NCBI RefSeq assembly: GCF_004405105.1
Contig: NZ_SORW01000012.1
Location: forward strand, 124,001-188,000
DNA from: Jeotgalibacillus sp. R-1-5s-1
GTDB taxonomy: Bacteria; Bacillota; Bacilli; Bacillales; Jeotgalibacillaceae
Reading direction: 5' to 3'
DNA: 64,000 bases
Position numbers and translations under genes: made by a program. The notes beneath the pieces were generated by a model. It saw nothing but the letters and a program-made list of their open reading frames with translations, was not told the DNA's origin and made no database searches. This document shows positions 16,329 through 25,290 of this stretch, piece by piece; the first letter of the stretch is position 1; each line of letters opens with the position of its first letter.

Positions 16329-17522
16329 TTAAGAAAATAAAGTAGGCAGCTGATTAATCATCGTGTAACCACCCATATAAGCCATCACAATTACAATTAA
16401 CACGCCAAATACCGTTAACCAGATCGGGTGCTTGTAATCACCGATGATTTTTTTATTGTGTGCAGCTAAAAGCATTACGCCAAGTGAAATCGGCAGGATG
16501 AGCCCGTTTAGCGCACCAACAAGAATCAGAATGGTCACTGGCTGACCGATCAAAGCAAAGACGAGTGTTGAAATGGTGATAAAACCGATAATGACCCATT
16601 TTTCAACGCGTGCAATGGCAGGGCTGAACGTTTTAATAAAGGAAACAGATGTGTAAGCCGCTCCGACAACAGAACTGACGGCGGCTGACCACATCACGAC
16701 ACCAAAGATTTTATATCCAACGTTTCCCGCCGCCAGCTGAAATACCGATGCAGGCGGGTTGTCAGGGTTAATTTGCAGCCCCTGTGCGACAATCCCAAAG
16801 GTCGCAAGGAACAGGAAAATTCGCATGATAGAAGCGATTCCAATTGCCGACACAGAGCTTGTCGTCACCTGACGCAGGTTTTCCTGTCCTTTGATTCCTG
16901 CATCAAGAAGACGGTGTCCACCTGCAAAAGTAATATAACCGCCGACCGTTCCTCCTACAAGCGTCACGATCGCCAGAAAATCGACCGTTTCCGGGATAAA
17001 TGTCCGCGTCACTGCTTCACCGATTGGCGGCTGCGACTGGAACATGACAAAAATCGTTAAGCCGATCATCAGAAATCCAAGTACCTGGGTGAAACGGTCC
17101 ATCAGTCTGCCCGCTTCTTTCACCAGGAAGATACCGATGGCTACGATACCTGAGAATACTGCTCCGGCCTGAGGCGAGACACCAAACAATACGTTCGTCC
17201 CTAACCCGGCACCTCCGATATTACCAATATTAAAGGCAAGTCCCCCGATCACAACGAGGGCTGCGAGAAACACACCGAGCCCCGGCAGTACCTCGTTTGC
17301 AATTTCCTGGGCACGTTTGCCCGATACCGTAATGATTCTCCAAATATTCATCTGTGCGCCTATATCAATGATAATGGATACTAAAATAACAAAACCAAAG
17401 CTTGCAGCGAGCGTCTGGGTAAACGTCGTGGTCTGAGTAAGGAACCCAGGCCCGATAGCGGATGTTGCCATTAAAAATGCTGCCCCGAGCAAAATACTGC
17501 GGGTTGATTCCTGCTTTTTCAT
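16329..17522 (-). CDS. NRAMP family divalent metal transporter, YcsG-like
   Basis: Integral membrane transporter of 397 residues with about 11 hydrophobic segments. The first helix contains GAAFLMATSAIGPGFLTQTT, where canonical metal-transporting NRAMPs have the D-P-G-N motif; here the corresponding segment is I-G-P-G, so this belongs to the divergent YcsG-type branch and may not move Mn or Fe. It follows pxpB-pxpC-pxpA on the same strand, as ycsG accompanies ycsF-kipI-kipA in B. subtilis, although separated here by a 124-bp structured spacer. The link suggests a role in 5-oxoproline or related nutrient uptake, which is inference. Confidence 0.87.
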   Translation of the reverse strand: MKKQESTRSILLGAAFLMATSAIGPGFLTQTTTFTQTLAASFGFVILVSIIIDIGAQMNIWRIITVSGKRAQEIANEVLPGLGVFLAALVVIGGLAFNIGNIGGAGLGTNVLFGVSPQAGAVFSGIVAIGIFLVKEAGRLMDRFTQVLGFLMIGLTIFVMFQSQPPIGEAVTRTFIPETVDFLAIVTLVGGTVGGYITFAGGHRLLDAGIKGQENLRQVTTSSVSAIGIASIMRIFLFLATFGIVAQGLQINPDNPPASVFQLAAGNVGYKIFGVVMWSAAVSSVVGAAYTSVSFIKTFSPAIARVEKWVIIGFITISTLVFALIGQPVTILILVGALNGLILPISLGVMLLAAHNKKIIGDYKHPIWLTVFGVLIVIVMAYMGGYTMINQLPTLFS

Positions 17523-17560
17523 CGTGTCTGTCTTCCCTTCATGATGGATTCAAGCTCTTG

Positions 17561-17637
17561 ATGCCTTCAGGTAACAGTGCTGTTGCCCAAAGGCATGAAG
17601 GGCTGGTATAAGGTCAGCCAGGCTCACCTGACTGACC
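17561..17637 (-). promoter_or_regulatory. two hairpins between pxpA and the NRAMP gene
   Basis: On the minus strand GGTCAGTCAGG-TGAG-CCTGGCTGACC (17637-17612) is followed by ATGCCTT...AAGGCAT (17596-17561), whose inside pairs GCAACAG with CTGTTACC. No T-run follows, so simple termination is unlikely. It may be an RNA-processing or stability element, or an unrecognised leader of the transporter gene. It does not match a riboswitch that I know. Confidence 0.4.
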
Positions 17638-17646
17638 CGGATAAGT

Positions 17647-18405
17647 TTACTTTAATGACTTGATCTCAATTCCTTCATCAGCGAGCGTCCGGTTAATTTT
17701 CCGGGCAAAAGTCAGCGCATGTTCCCCGTCTCCGTGAATGCAGACCGTATGCGCTTCAATAGGGACATCATTTCCGGATGCATCCATCACGATGCCTTCT
17801 TTCACCATGCGGACAACCTGGGCCACGGCTTTTTCATCCTCGGTAATGAGTGCATTTGGCTGTGTGCGCGGTGTAAGACTGCCATCCGGCTGATAAGTCC
17901 TGTCCGCAAACACTTCAGAAGCGGTTTGTAACCCGGCTTCCTTCCCAGCACGGATCAGTTCTCCACCTGATAACCCGAATAAGATCAGCTCCTCGTCCAG
18001 ATCGCGGACCGCCCTTGCAATGGCACCTGCTAATAACGGATCCTTCGCTGCCATATTGTAAAGGGCACCATGAGGTTTCACGTGCTGCATCTTGCCGCCC
18101 TGTGCCTTTACGAAGCCATACAGTGCTGCTACCTGGTATAACGTGAAGTCATAGGCTTCCTGTTCGCTGACGGATAGATTTCTCCGTCCAAACCCGCTGA
18201 GATCGGGAAAACCTGGATGCGCGCCAATGGCTACCCCTTTTTCAAGTGCGTGCTCAACGGTTGTTCTCATAACTGACGGATCCCCTGCATGGAATCCGCA
18301 AGCAATATTGGCTGAGGATACAGAGGCCAGAATCTCCTCATCATTCCCCATCTGCCAGGCGCCAAAGCTTTCACCCATGTCACAATTTAAATCGATTCTA
18401 AGCAT
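17647..18405 (-). CDS. pxpA: 5-oxoprolinase subunit PxpA
   Basis: LamB/YcsF family, 252 residues, cytosolic. With PxpB and PxpC it hydrolyses 5-oxoproline (pyroglutamate) to glutamate at the cost of ATP. The N-terminus [18 protein letters not shown], then [13 protein letters not shown] near residue 35 and [15 protein letters not shown] near 62, are diagnostic. [12 protein letters not shown] near the C-terminus is also conserved. AAGGAGG is placed before the ATG. It is the third gene of the pxpB-pxpC-pxpA operon, 4 bp after pxpC. Confidence 0.96.
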   Translation of the reverse strand: MLRIDLNCDMGESFGAWQMGNDEEILASVSSANIACGFHAGDPSVMRTTVEHALEKGVAIGAHPGFPDLSGFGRRNLSVSEQEAYDFTLYQVAALYGFVKAQGGKMQHVKPHGALYNMAAKDPLLAGAIARAVRDLDEELILFGLSGGELIRAGKEAGLQTASEVFADRTYQPDGSLTPRTQPNALITEDEKAVAQVVRMVKEGIVMDASGNDVPIEAHTVCIHGDGEHALTFARKINRTLADEGIEIKSLK

Positions 18406-18409
18406 GCTC

Positions 18410-19396
18410 TTATGCCTCCTTCAATTTTTTGTTCATGATCCACTTTAATTCCTGCCATTCCTGCTCGCGTTTTTTAAAGAGCTGCTGTGCTTCTTTCACA
18501 GTGACCCATTTAAAACGGACGCTTTCACCCGGCTTTTTCTGAATCAGGGCAGGCAGATCCACAGAGGCCACCTGTCCGATCTTTGGATAGCCGCCAAGTG
18601 TCTGACGGTCTGCAAGTAAAATGATCGGCTGTCCATCTGACGGCACCTGAATCGTTCCAAACGAGACTCCTTCTGAGAGAATGTCCTCATCCACCGTCCG
18701 TTCCAGAGGCTCTCCTTCCATCCGGAATCCCATCCGGTCAGACTGTTTGGACAGCTTATATACAGAGCTTGTGAATGTCCGTTTGCTCTCTTCTGTAAAT
18801 TCGTCAAATTGCAGACCCGGCATTACATGTATAAACTCTGGTGAATACACGCTGTCTGTGTAAGCACCCGATACTGACCAGGTAAACGGCGACTCTTTAG
18901 CACGCTTAAAAATCGCTTCTGATTCCTTACCCGGATCTCCGATTGGAAGAACATCCTCTTTATCAAGTGCCCTTCCTTTAAAACCGCCGATTCCTGCCCT
19001 CAGATAGGTGGACTTACTGCCAAATACGTCAGGAACATCAAATCCGCCAGCAACAGCTAACACCCCTCTGCAGCCGGTTTTGGAAAATCGCATATGAAGG
19101 GTACTGCCTTTTTTCACGACGACAGGTCTCCACAGCGGAGCAGGTTCACCATCGATTTCGGCTGAGAAATCTGCTCCGCACAACGCAATCAGATGATCCT
19201 CTGTAAATTCCAGCGTAGGACCTGTTAATGTCAGTTCCAGCACCCCTTCACTTTCGTTGTTTCCGACCAGTGTATTGGCAATCCGTAATGTAAATGAATC
19301 CATGACACCGGACTGAATCACACCGGATTCCTGATAGCCTGTCCGGCCTTTATCCTGAATGGAGGATAGCAGGCCGGCTTCAATTACTTTTATCAT
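18410..19396 (-). CDS. pxpC: 5-oxoprolinase subunit PxpC (KipA-like)
   Basis: Biotin-dependent-carboxyltransferase-like subunit of 328 residues. The start [20 protein letters not shown] and the GALDSF-like [16 protein letters not shown] are family marks, as are [13 protein letters not shown] and, late in the protein, [14 protein letters not shown]. The longest frame uses GTG 19405; the ATG at 19396 has GAGGAG upstream and overlaps the pxpB stop by 4 bp (ATGA), a coupled start. B. subtilis KipA is the counterpart that blocks the kinase inhibitor KipI in sporulation signalling; whether that side role exists here is unknown. Confidence 0.94.
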   Translation of the reverse strand: MIKVIEAGLLSSIQDKGRTGYQESGVIQSGVMDSFTLRIANTLVGNNESEGVLELTLTGPTLEFTEDHLIALCGADFSAEIDGEPAPLWRPVVVKKGSTLHMRFSKTGCRGVLAVAGGFDVPDVFGSKSTYLRAGIGGFKGRALDKEDVLPIGDPGKESEAIFKRAKESPFTWSVSGAYTDSVYSPEFIHVMPGLQFDEFTEESKRTFTSSVYKLSKQSDRMGFRMEGEPLERTVDEDILSEGVSFGTIQVPSDGQPIILLADRQTLGGYPKIGQVASVDLPALIQKKPGESVRFKWVTVKEAQQLFKKREQEWQELKWIMNKKLKEA

Positions 19397-20085
19397 TCCT
19401 GCCACTCCTCATATTCTTTTTCTGTAATCGGATAAAATTCAATCTTATCCCCTGCTCTCAAAAGGAAAGAAGGGTTTTTGGTTATATCAAACAGTTTCTC
19501 AGGCGTACGGCCAATAATTTGCCAGCCACCAGGTGTTTCAATGGAATAAACGCCTGTCTGTTGTCCCGCAATGCCGACTGATCCTGCCGGAATAGCACTG
19601 CGCGGATTCTTTTTTCTCGGTGTGGCGATCGAAGCATCCAAACCGCCTATGTATGGAAATCCAGGGGCAAACCCAAGCATATAAACCGTGTAATCTCCGT
19701 TCGTATGACGTTTTACAACCTCATCCGGTGCAAGCTGATGATACTCTGCCACCTCATTTAGATCAGGTCCAAACTCTCCTCCATAACAAACAGGAATCCG
19801 CACAATTCGCTTCTCCGGTGGCTCACTATTCTTTGAAGCAGCTACTTTTTCTTTCACATAATCAATCACGACAGCTTCTGCATCCTCTGCATGAAGCAGC
19901 TGTTTCAAATCATAATGAACCGTAATCGAAGCATAGGCCGGAACCGCTTCAATTAACCACTCAGGAGCGTCTGATTTAATCTCCTGATACACACACTGAA
20001 CATCCGAAAGAATCTCAGGGCTCACTTCCTGCTCAAACTCAAGCAAAACCGCCTGATCTCCTAACGGATAGTACGATACCTTCAT
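19393..20085 (-). CDS. pxpB: 5-oxoprolinase subunit PxpB (KipI-like)
   Basis: Allophanate-hydrolase-subunit-1 type protein of 230 residues. YPLGDQAVLLEFEQEV opens the chain, and the conserved TVYMLGFAPGFPYIGGLD near 150, then RKNPRSAIPAGSVGIAG, are the core active-site loop of the family. First gene of the operon, with AGGAGG before the ATG and a promoter at 20123-20151. In B. subtilis the homologue KipI also inhibits KinA. With PxpC and PxpA it forms 5-oxoprolinase. Confidence 0.95.
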   Translation of the reverse strand: MKVSYYPLGDQAVLLEFEQEVSPEILSDVQCVYQEIKSDAPEWLIEAVPAYASITVHYDLKQLLHAEDAEAVVIDYVKEKVAASKNSEPPEKRIVRIPVCYGGEFGPDLNEVAEYHQLAPDEVVKRHTNGDYTVYMLGFAPGFPYIGGLDASIATPRKKNPRSAIPAGSVGIAGQQTGVYSIETPGGWQIIGRTPEKLFDITKNPSFLLRAGDKIEFYPITEKEYEEWQE

Positions 20086-20122
20086 CCAAACGCCTCCTAT
20101 TTAAATAGATTCGTTGTTTTGC

Positions 20123-20151
20123 ATTTTATCGCAAAACGAAAAGTGCCGCAA
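20123..20151 (-). promoter_or_regulatory. promoter of the pxpBCA operon
   Basis: On the minus strand TTGCGG (20151-20146), 17-bp spacer, TAAAAT (20128-20123), 38 bp before the pxpB ATG. Confidence 0.5.
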
Positions 20152-20200
20152 ATACGCCCGTGAATAGGGCATCTCTTGATAAGCAATAAATAAACAAAAA

Positions 20201-20245
20201 GTGCCTGATTTTTTTGCAGACTCATGCCGCAAAAAAACCAGACAC
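20201..20245. terminator. long AT-rich hairpin in the pxpB-vanZ spacer
   Basis: GTGCCTG-A-TTTTTTTGC pairs with GCAAAAAAA-C-CAGACAC around a short loop. It may be a stray terminator; no gene directly precedes it. The bases from 20246 to 20387 hold nothing that I recognise. Confidence 0.4.
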
Positions 20246-20387
20246 AGATTTCAAGTTTCTATCAACATCAAGAGTCACTCTATCAGCGGCACTACATTTT
20301 GTACATTTCCATCAAAAGGGCCAGGGACACTTATAGACTCCCCTAGGCAAAGTTAATTTTAACTCAGTATGATTAACTCTATATTTA

Positions 20388-20650
20388 GGGCCGGACTCAT
20401 CCGAAGACTCCTGCGGCAGAGAAGCGACAGGTGAAACAGCGTAGTGCGAAGCACTAGCTGGTTCACCGCGCGGCCATAGAAAAGCGGAGACGGGCGCTTA
20501 GGGACGTACAAACTGGACCGGCCTCGACGAAGATAAAGGAAACACAGTGAACGCAGTAAGCTGATGTTGACTTATCGAACGAGAGGACGGGAAGTTTGCT
20601 AGTCCCTGCGCGTCGGAGCTAGACAATAAAGCGAAGGATGAGTCCGGCCC
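20388..20650. repeat. dispersed Bacillales-type repeat with 15-bp terminal inverted repeats
   Basis: The ends GGGCCGGACTCATCC (20388-20402) and GGATGAGTCCGGCCC (20636-20650) are perfect inverted copies. Inside, GACTCCTGCGGCAGAGAAGC, then GGTTCACCGCGCGGCC and GTTGACTTATCGAACGAGAG resemble a sequence repeated many times in Bacillales chromosomes. No open frame of note is inside, so it is non-autonomous (MITE-like) or encodes a structured RNA. A shorter relative is at 26262-26395. Confidence 0.8.
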
Positions 20651-20670
20651 GGATTCCCAAAGCCAAACAC

Positions 20671-21219
20671 CTATTTCCCTAACAAGCGTATCAACCCTCG
20701 AAAGATCCTTGCAATCAAGTAAGCCAAAAAGCCTCCAGCTGTATTCACAATCAGGTCATCCGTGTTAAAGCCTCTCATCCACGCAATGCCTACATATGAC
20801 AGAACAAGCTGAGACAATTCAATCGTCAGACTCACCGTAAAAATCATAAAAAAGGCTTTCCAAAACGGCTTCATTTGAAATAAAACAGCCAGATAAACCC
20901 CAAGCGGCATCAGCATAATAAAGTTGAAGAATGTCAGTCTCGCATTGTTAAAGAAAGACGAGCTGTAGAAGTCCTCATAGGTCTGCCATTCGTCAATAAA
21001 GTATAGAGGCTCAAGTTGTATCCGCATCGGCGCATTTTCCTCAGGCGGAAGATGAAAGTAGCCGAGTGTTAAATGAGCAATTGCTACAAGATAAATCAGA
21101 AAGCTGATATATAAAAAGCGTTCCCAGGCTGATCTTTTTACTTTTTTATAATCACGCAGAAGAAACATGAGCGCAATAACCGCGGCAACAGCTGCTGCCG
21201 GAATGAATAAACGTTCCAT
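20671..21219 (-). CDS. VanZ family protein
   Basis: Membrane protein of 182 residues with about five hydrophobic segments (LFIPAAAVAAVIALMFLL at the start; FNFIMLMPLGVYLAVLF near 100; FFMIFTVSLTIELSQLV near 123; LIVNTAGGFLAYLIARIF near 158). The signature FNTDDLIVNTAGG before the last helix is the VanZ hallmark. VanZ of Tn1546 lowers teicoplanin susceptibility; chromosomal members mostly have unknown roles in the cell surface. It stands alone here, with GAGGAAAG before the ATG, next to the dispersed repeat. No van cluster is present. Confidence 0.9.
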   Translation of the reverse strand: MERLFIPAAAVAAVIALMFLLRDYKKVKRSAWERFLYISFLIYLVAIAHLTLGYFHLPPEENAPMRIQLEPLYFIDEWQTYEDFYSSSFFNNARLTFFNFIMLMPLGVYLAVLFQMKPFWKAFFMIFTVSLTIELSQLVLSYVGIAWMRGFNTDDLIVNTAGGFLAYLIARIFRGLIRLLGK

Positions 21220-21360
21220 TGTCTTTCCTCGCTGTCAGTTTTCTTCTATCCTATTCGATTTCACATGAAAAATAAACAGTTACCTTTTTTCTGACAATAC
21301 TGAAACTTTTTCCTTTTTTATCCGTCTAATAGATATGACAAGAAAAAAGGAGTGAGTGTG

Positions 21361-21564
21361 ATGATGAAACAAACCAACAGATGGCTGGTCACTTCATTTT
21401 ATGCAGCTATTATTACTATTTTGCTTATTTTAATCGCTGCATTTGCCTTTAGAGGGGATTTGATGGAGTTTGTGATTGGTTTTTTCCAGGAACAGCCTAT
21501 TGTAGAAGATGACAGTGCTGCTTTTCACGTACATATGAATGACGATCATTTTTTTAATACATAA
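21361..21564 (+). CDS. small single-TM protein
   Basis: A 67-residue unknown protein. A long hydrophobic N-terminal helix (SFYAAIITILLILIAAFAF) is followed by an acidic tail ending in HVHMNDDHFFNT, rich in histidine and aspartate. The longest frame starts with GTG 21352. The ATG at 21361 has GGAG eight bases upstream and is preferred. It is followed by a terminator shared with the convergent bdhA gene. The orientation (N-terminal anchor, acidic exterior) is a guess. The strong ribosome site and terminator argue that it is real. Confidence 0.65.
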   Translation: MMKQTNRWLVTSFYAAIITILLILIAAFAFRGDLMEFVIGFFQEQPIVEDDSAAFHVHMNDDHFFNT

Positions 21565-21566
21565 AA

Positions 21567-21595
21567 GCGCTTTTGAGGATGGTCCCCAAAAGCGC
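21567..21595. terminator. shared terminator between small gene and bdhA
   Basis: GCGCTTTTG / CAAAAGCGC hairpin with A/T tracts on the flanks, between convergent genes. Confidence 0.7.
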
Positions 21596-21603
21596 ATCAA
21601 AAA

Positions 21604-22380
21604 TTATTGAGCTGTATACCCTCCGTCGAGTGCGACCGACTGCCCTGTAATCCCTTTGGCTTTATCGCTCGCAAGAAACATCGTATAGTCTGCAATTTCC
21701 TGAACATCAAGCAGACGTTTTTGAGGGACAAGTGGATAGATGACCTCCTCGAGTACTTTTTCAAGTGAAACTCCTCTATTTACCGCCAAATCCTCCAGCT
21801 GATTACGTACAAGTGGCGTATCCACATATCCAGGACACATCGCATTTACGGTAATGCCATGTGCAGCTCCTTCCAAAGCCGCTACCTTCGTTAAGCCGAT
21901 CACGCCATGCTTGGCACTGTTGTAGGCAGCCTTACCTGCAAAACCAACAAGGCCATTGATAGAGGACATATTAATAATACGGCCCCAACCCTGCTTTTTC
22001 ATAATCGGAAATACGTGCTTTGTAGCAACAAATGGGGCTGTCAGCATGATATTTGTCAACAGCTGAAATTTCTCTGTCGGGAAATCCTCTAAAGATGAGA
22101 CATACTGCATTCCAGCGTTGTTAATCAGTACATCCAGCCGTCCAAAATGAGAGACCGTTTCATCTATCGTCGCTTTTAACTGCTCCTCTTTTGTGACATC
22201 ACACGTTAAACCGATACTTTCATAACCCTGCTGACTTAATTGTTCTGCCGCACGAACAACTGCTTCTTCATTAATATCTGTGAGGGCAATTTTAGCGCCA
22301 GCCTTTGCAAATTCGACGGCAATCTCATAGCCGATTCCACTTGCAGCCCCTGTGATATAAACGACTTTATCCTTCACCAT
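21604..22380 (-). CDS. bdhA: 3-hydroxybutyrate dehydrogenase
   Basis: Classical SDR of 258 residues oxidising D-3-hydroxybutyrate to acetoacetate with NAD. The cofactor loop is TGAASGIGYEIA near 11, NNAGMQYVS near 88, catalytic serine in MSSINGLVG near 138, and YNSAKHG (YxxxK) near 153. The phrase HVFPIMKKQGWGRIINMSS and the C-terminal GITGQSVALDGGYTAQ are typical for 3-hydroxybutyrate dehydrogenases. GGAGGG precedes the ATG. Last gene of the scoA-scoB-gntP-bdhA operon, where acetoacetate produced here would be activated by ScoAB. Confidence 0.93.
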   Translation of the reverse strand: MVKDKVVYITGAASGIGYEIAVEFAKAGAKIALTDINEEAVVRAAEQLSQQGYESIGLTCDVTKEEQLKATIDETVSHFGRLDVLINNAGMQYVSSLEDFPTEKFQLLTNIMLTAPFVATKHVFPIMKKQGWGRIINMSSINGLVGFAGKAAYNSAKHGVIGLTKVAALEGAAHGITVNAMCPGYVDTPLVRNQLEDLAVNRGVSLEKVLEEVIYPLVPQKRLLDVQEIADYTMFLASDKAKGITGQSVALDGGYTAQ

Positions 22381-22398
22381 GACAATCCCTCCAAATTG

Positions 22399-23718
22399 TT
22401 AAATCCCAAGTCCAAGTGAAAATAATGCAATCGCAACAGCAAGACCGATTAACGGTACAATTACGGTTACGGCAGCCACTGGTCCGTAAGCATCCTTATG
22501 GGTCTCTCCACAGATTCCGCGGATCGTTGTGACCACATATCCATTGTGCGGAAGCGAATCAAGCGCACCTGATGAAATCGCAACCGTTCTGTGAAGCGCT
22601 TCCTGATTTACACCTGCATCAATATAGCCTGGCGCAAGCAGTGGCAGGGCAATTGTCTGCCCGCCTGAAGCAGATCCAGTCATTCCTGCAATGACACTGA
22701 CAGCGATCGCTCCACCTATCAGCGGACTCCCAGGAATACTCGCCATCGCATCAACGGCTACATTAAAGGCTGGAACGGCTTTCGCCACGCCGCCAAAACC
22801 AACAACTGCTGCCGTGTTACCAATGGCAATTAATGCACCAATCGTTCCATCTGATAAAGCCTTACTGAAATCGGTAAAGTAGCGGCGATTTAATACGTAA
22901 GTCGTAATAACACCGCCTAATAAAGCGATAATCAACGCAGATGTTCCAAGGTCGTGGTGGAAGATAAAGCTGATCACAAGGACTACAAACAATGGGATCT
23001 GACCCATCCACGGGTTCGGCAAATCGCGCTCAAGTGAAGTCGGATCATTTTCACGTGCTTCAAACCGCTCTCCTTTACCAACCGCTTTATTGATCATCCG
23101 CTTCAGCCACCAATATCCTAAGATCATCATCAGAACAGCGACTAAAATACTGACCTCCCAGCCAGCATAAGGTGTTGTATCCAGGTAATCCATCGGAATC
23201 CAGTTTTGAATCTCAGGTGATCCTGCTGACGTCATCGTGAACGTTACTGATCCGAATGCCAATGCCGCCGGAATAAAACGGCGTGGCAGATCAGCCTGTT
23301 TAAATAAACTTAGAGCCATTGGATAAACGGAGAATGCTACAACAAACAAACTGACTCCGCCGTACGTTAACACAGCACAGGCGATGACAATCGCAAGGAC
23401 CGCATACTTTAATCCAAATGCATTAACAAGCGCTTTCGATACACTGTCTGCAGCACCGCTGTCCTCCATTACCTTTCCAAAAATCGCTCCTAACAGGAAC
23501 ATCGGAAACCAGGACATAATAAAGCTCGTAAATCCACCCATATAGCTCGTTAAAAAGTTAACCCCGCCTTCTTCCACCAGCTGCGGAAATAATGGCAGTC
23601 CGCTCATCAGTGCGACAAACAGCGCACATAACGGCGCGGCCACTAACAGGTTCATCCCCTTCATAGTGAAATAGATCAGTAATCCCAATCCCACAATCAA
23701 TCCAATCATACTAAGCAT
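22399..23718 (-). CDS. GntP family permease
   Basis: Membrane transporter of 439 residues with about 12 hydrophobic segments. The start MIGLIVGLGLLIYFTMKGMN, the loop GVSLFVVAFSVYPMALSLF near 118 and the late GSASGGQTIALPLLAPGYID near 320 fit the GntP/anion permease family. Although the founding member carries gluconate, the position between scoB and bdhA strongly suggests uptake of 3-hydroxybutyrate or acetoacetate. This is inference from context. AAGGGGG precedes the ATG. Confidence 0.9.
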   Translation of the reverse strand: MLSMIGLIVGLGLLIYFTMKGMNLLVAAPLCALFVALMSGLPLFPQLVEEGGVNFLTSYMGGFTSFIMSWFPMFLLGAIFGKVMEDSGAADSVSKALVNAFGLKYAVLAIVIACAVLTYGGVSLFVVAFSVYPMALSLFKQADLPRRFIPAALAFGSVTFTMTSAGSPEIQNWIPMDYLDTTPYAGWEVSILVAVLMMILGYWWLKRMINKAVGKGERFEARENDPTSLERDLPNPWMGQIPLFVVLVISFIFHHDLGTSALIIALLGGVITTYVLNRRYFTDFSKALSDGTIGALIAIGNTAAVVGFGGVAKAVPAFNVAVDAMASIPGSPLIGGAIAVSVIAGMTGSASGGQTIALPLLAPGYIDAGVNQEALHRTVAISSGALDSLPHNGYVVTTIRGICGETHKDAYGPVAAVTVIVPLIGLAVAIALFSLGLGI

Positions 23719-23743
23719 GTTCGTTCCCCCTTGTCCGGTTCAA

Positions 23744-24418
23744 TCAATAAGCATTCTCTTTAAAATCAGCATGCAGCTTTAAAGGAGCTTCAGTTGAGGC
23801 CTTCACTTCTTCAGCTGACCATCCCTCAGCTGTTTCAATCAGTACCAGCCCCTCAAATGTTACATCCATGACCGCACGTTCCGTAATAATCCGGTTCACA
23901 ACACTCTTTCCTGTGAGCGGCAAAGTGCATTCCTTTAATATCTTGGATTCGCCTGCTTTATTCACATGCTCCATAATAACAACCGTCTTCCGTGCACCGT
24001 GAACGAGGTCCATGGCACCACCCATCCCTTTGATCATTTTCCCCGGGATCATCCAATTTGCCAGATCCCCATTTTCAGCAACTTCCATTCCACCCAAAAT
24101 CGCGATATCAATATGTCCGCCGCGGATCATGGCAAAAGACTCTGCACTGTCAAAATAAGAGGCTCCTTTAATCGCTGTTACCGTTTCTTTCCCTGCATTA
24201 ATCAGATCCGGATCAAGCTCATCCTCTGTCGGGTAGGCACCGATGCCAAGAAGTCCATTTTCTGATTGCAGCACAACTTGTTTGTTGTCTGAAATATAAT
24301 TCGCAATTAATGTCGGCATACCGATGCCCAGATTGACGTAAAATCCGTCCTGTATTTCCTGATCCGCTCTGCGGGCAATTTTCTCACGCACCGCTTTTTT
24401 ATCTAATTCTACAGCCAT
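23744..24418 (-). CDS. scoB: succinyl-CoA:3-ketoacid CoA-transferase subunit B
   Basis: Beta subunit, 224 residues, of the enzyme that moves CoA from succinyl-CoA to acetoacetate. The catalytic glutamate is in [15 protein letters not shown] near residue 52. The start [29 protein letters not shown] and [16 protein letters not shown] near 145 are diagnostic. It follows scoA by 12 bp with AGGAGG before the ATG. Confidence 0.95.
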   Translation of the reverse strand: MAVELDKKAVREKIARRADQEIQDGFYVNLGIGMPTLIANYISDNKQVVLQSENGLLGIGAYPTEDELDPDLINAGKETVTAIKGASYFDSAESFAMIRGGHIDIAILGGMEVAENGDLANWMIPGKMIKGMGGAMDLVHGARKTVVIMEHVNKAGESKILKECTLPLTGKSVVNRIITERAVMDVTFEGLVLIETAEGWSAEEVKASTEAPLKLHADFKENAY

Positions 24419-24430
24419 GTATGGTTCCTC

Positions 24431-25123
24431 CTATCCCTGACGTGTGGTTATACGCTCAATTCGTTTTTCCTGATCTCCCTGAATCAGCCCCTGCACATAA
24501 ATACCGGGCGAATGAATGCGATCCGGATCGATCTGCCCTGTCTCCACAAGCTCTTCCACTTCAGCAATTGTGACCTTCCCGGCCGCTGCAATCATCGGAT
24601 TAAAGTTACGTGCAGTTTTGTTATAGACCAGGTTCCCCGCATGATCCGCTTTTGCTGCTCTGACAAAACTGAAGTCAGCTGTCAACGCTTCTTCGAGTAC
24701 ATATTCCTTACCGTTGAAGCTCCTGATCTCTTTACCTTCTGCTACAGGCGTTCCTACACCAGCAGGAGTGAAAAAGGCTGGAATACCCGCTCCGCCTGCA
24801 CGGATTTTTTCAGCGAGAGTACCCTGAGGTGTCAGCTCAACCTCTAATTCTCCTGAAAGCACCTGACGCTCAAACTCTTTGTTTTCACCAACATAGGATC
24901 CAATCATTTTTTTAATCTGCTTGTTTTTCAACAAAAGACCGAGACCCCAGTCATCCACACCACAGTTGTTGGAGATCACTGTTAAGTCCTTCACGCCGGA
25001 TCTCTGCAGTGCCAGAATCAGATTTTCCGGAATACCCACGAGTCCGAACCCTCCAACCATAATGGTTGCACCGTCTTTCACTTCTTTTACAGCTTCATCA
25101 AAATCATGATAAATCGGTTTCAT
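24431..25123 (-). CDS. scoA: succinyl-CoA:3-ketoacid CoA-transferase subunit A
   Basis: Alpha subunit of 230 residues. [17 protein letters not shown] near residue 20 is the CoA-transferase family I motif; [20 protein letters not shown] near 112 and [20 protein letters not shown] near 180 are conserved. The open frame extends to 25234, but the family start [18 protein letters not shown] at ATG 25123 has AAAGGGG upstream. It is the first gene of the ketone-body operon, with a cre-like site just before it and a divergent LysR gene, so both catabolite control and LysR control are likely. Confidence 0.95.
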   Translation of the reverse strand: MKPIYHDFDEAVKEVKDGATIMVGGFGLVGIPENLILALQRSGVKDLTVISNNCGVDDWGLGLLLKNKQIKKMIGSYVGENKEFERQVLSGELEVELTPQGTLAEKIRAGGAGIPAFFTPAGVGTPVAEGKEIRSFNGKEYVLEEALTADFSFVRAAKADHAGNLVYNKTARNFNPMIAAAGKVTIAEVEELVETGQIDPDRIHSPGIYVQGLIQGDQEKRIERITTRQG

Positions 25124-25137
25124 ATGATCCGCCCCTT

Positions 25138-25153
25138 TTGCAAACGCTTTCTT
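25138..25153. promoter_or_regulatory. cre-like CcpA site before scoA
   Basis: TTGCAAACGCTTTCTT matches the cre consensus with one mismatch (T for the final A of WWCAW), only 15 bp upstream of the scoA start, in the scoA-lysR intergenic region. Confidence 0.55.
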
Positions 25154-25290
25154 TTTGATGTAAACAAAAAGCCACATGAATTGTGGCAAAATTATGACGT
25201 TTTTACGTTTTTCAGTGTACCTTGTCTTTTTCAATAGGTAAAATGAATAATAATTATAATACTCATAGATAAAAGTTATAGGAGGATCAT

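Noticed and set aside
20388-20650. Insertion sequence
   Set aside because: Perfect inverted ends but no transposase frame; at most a non-autonomous element.
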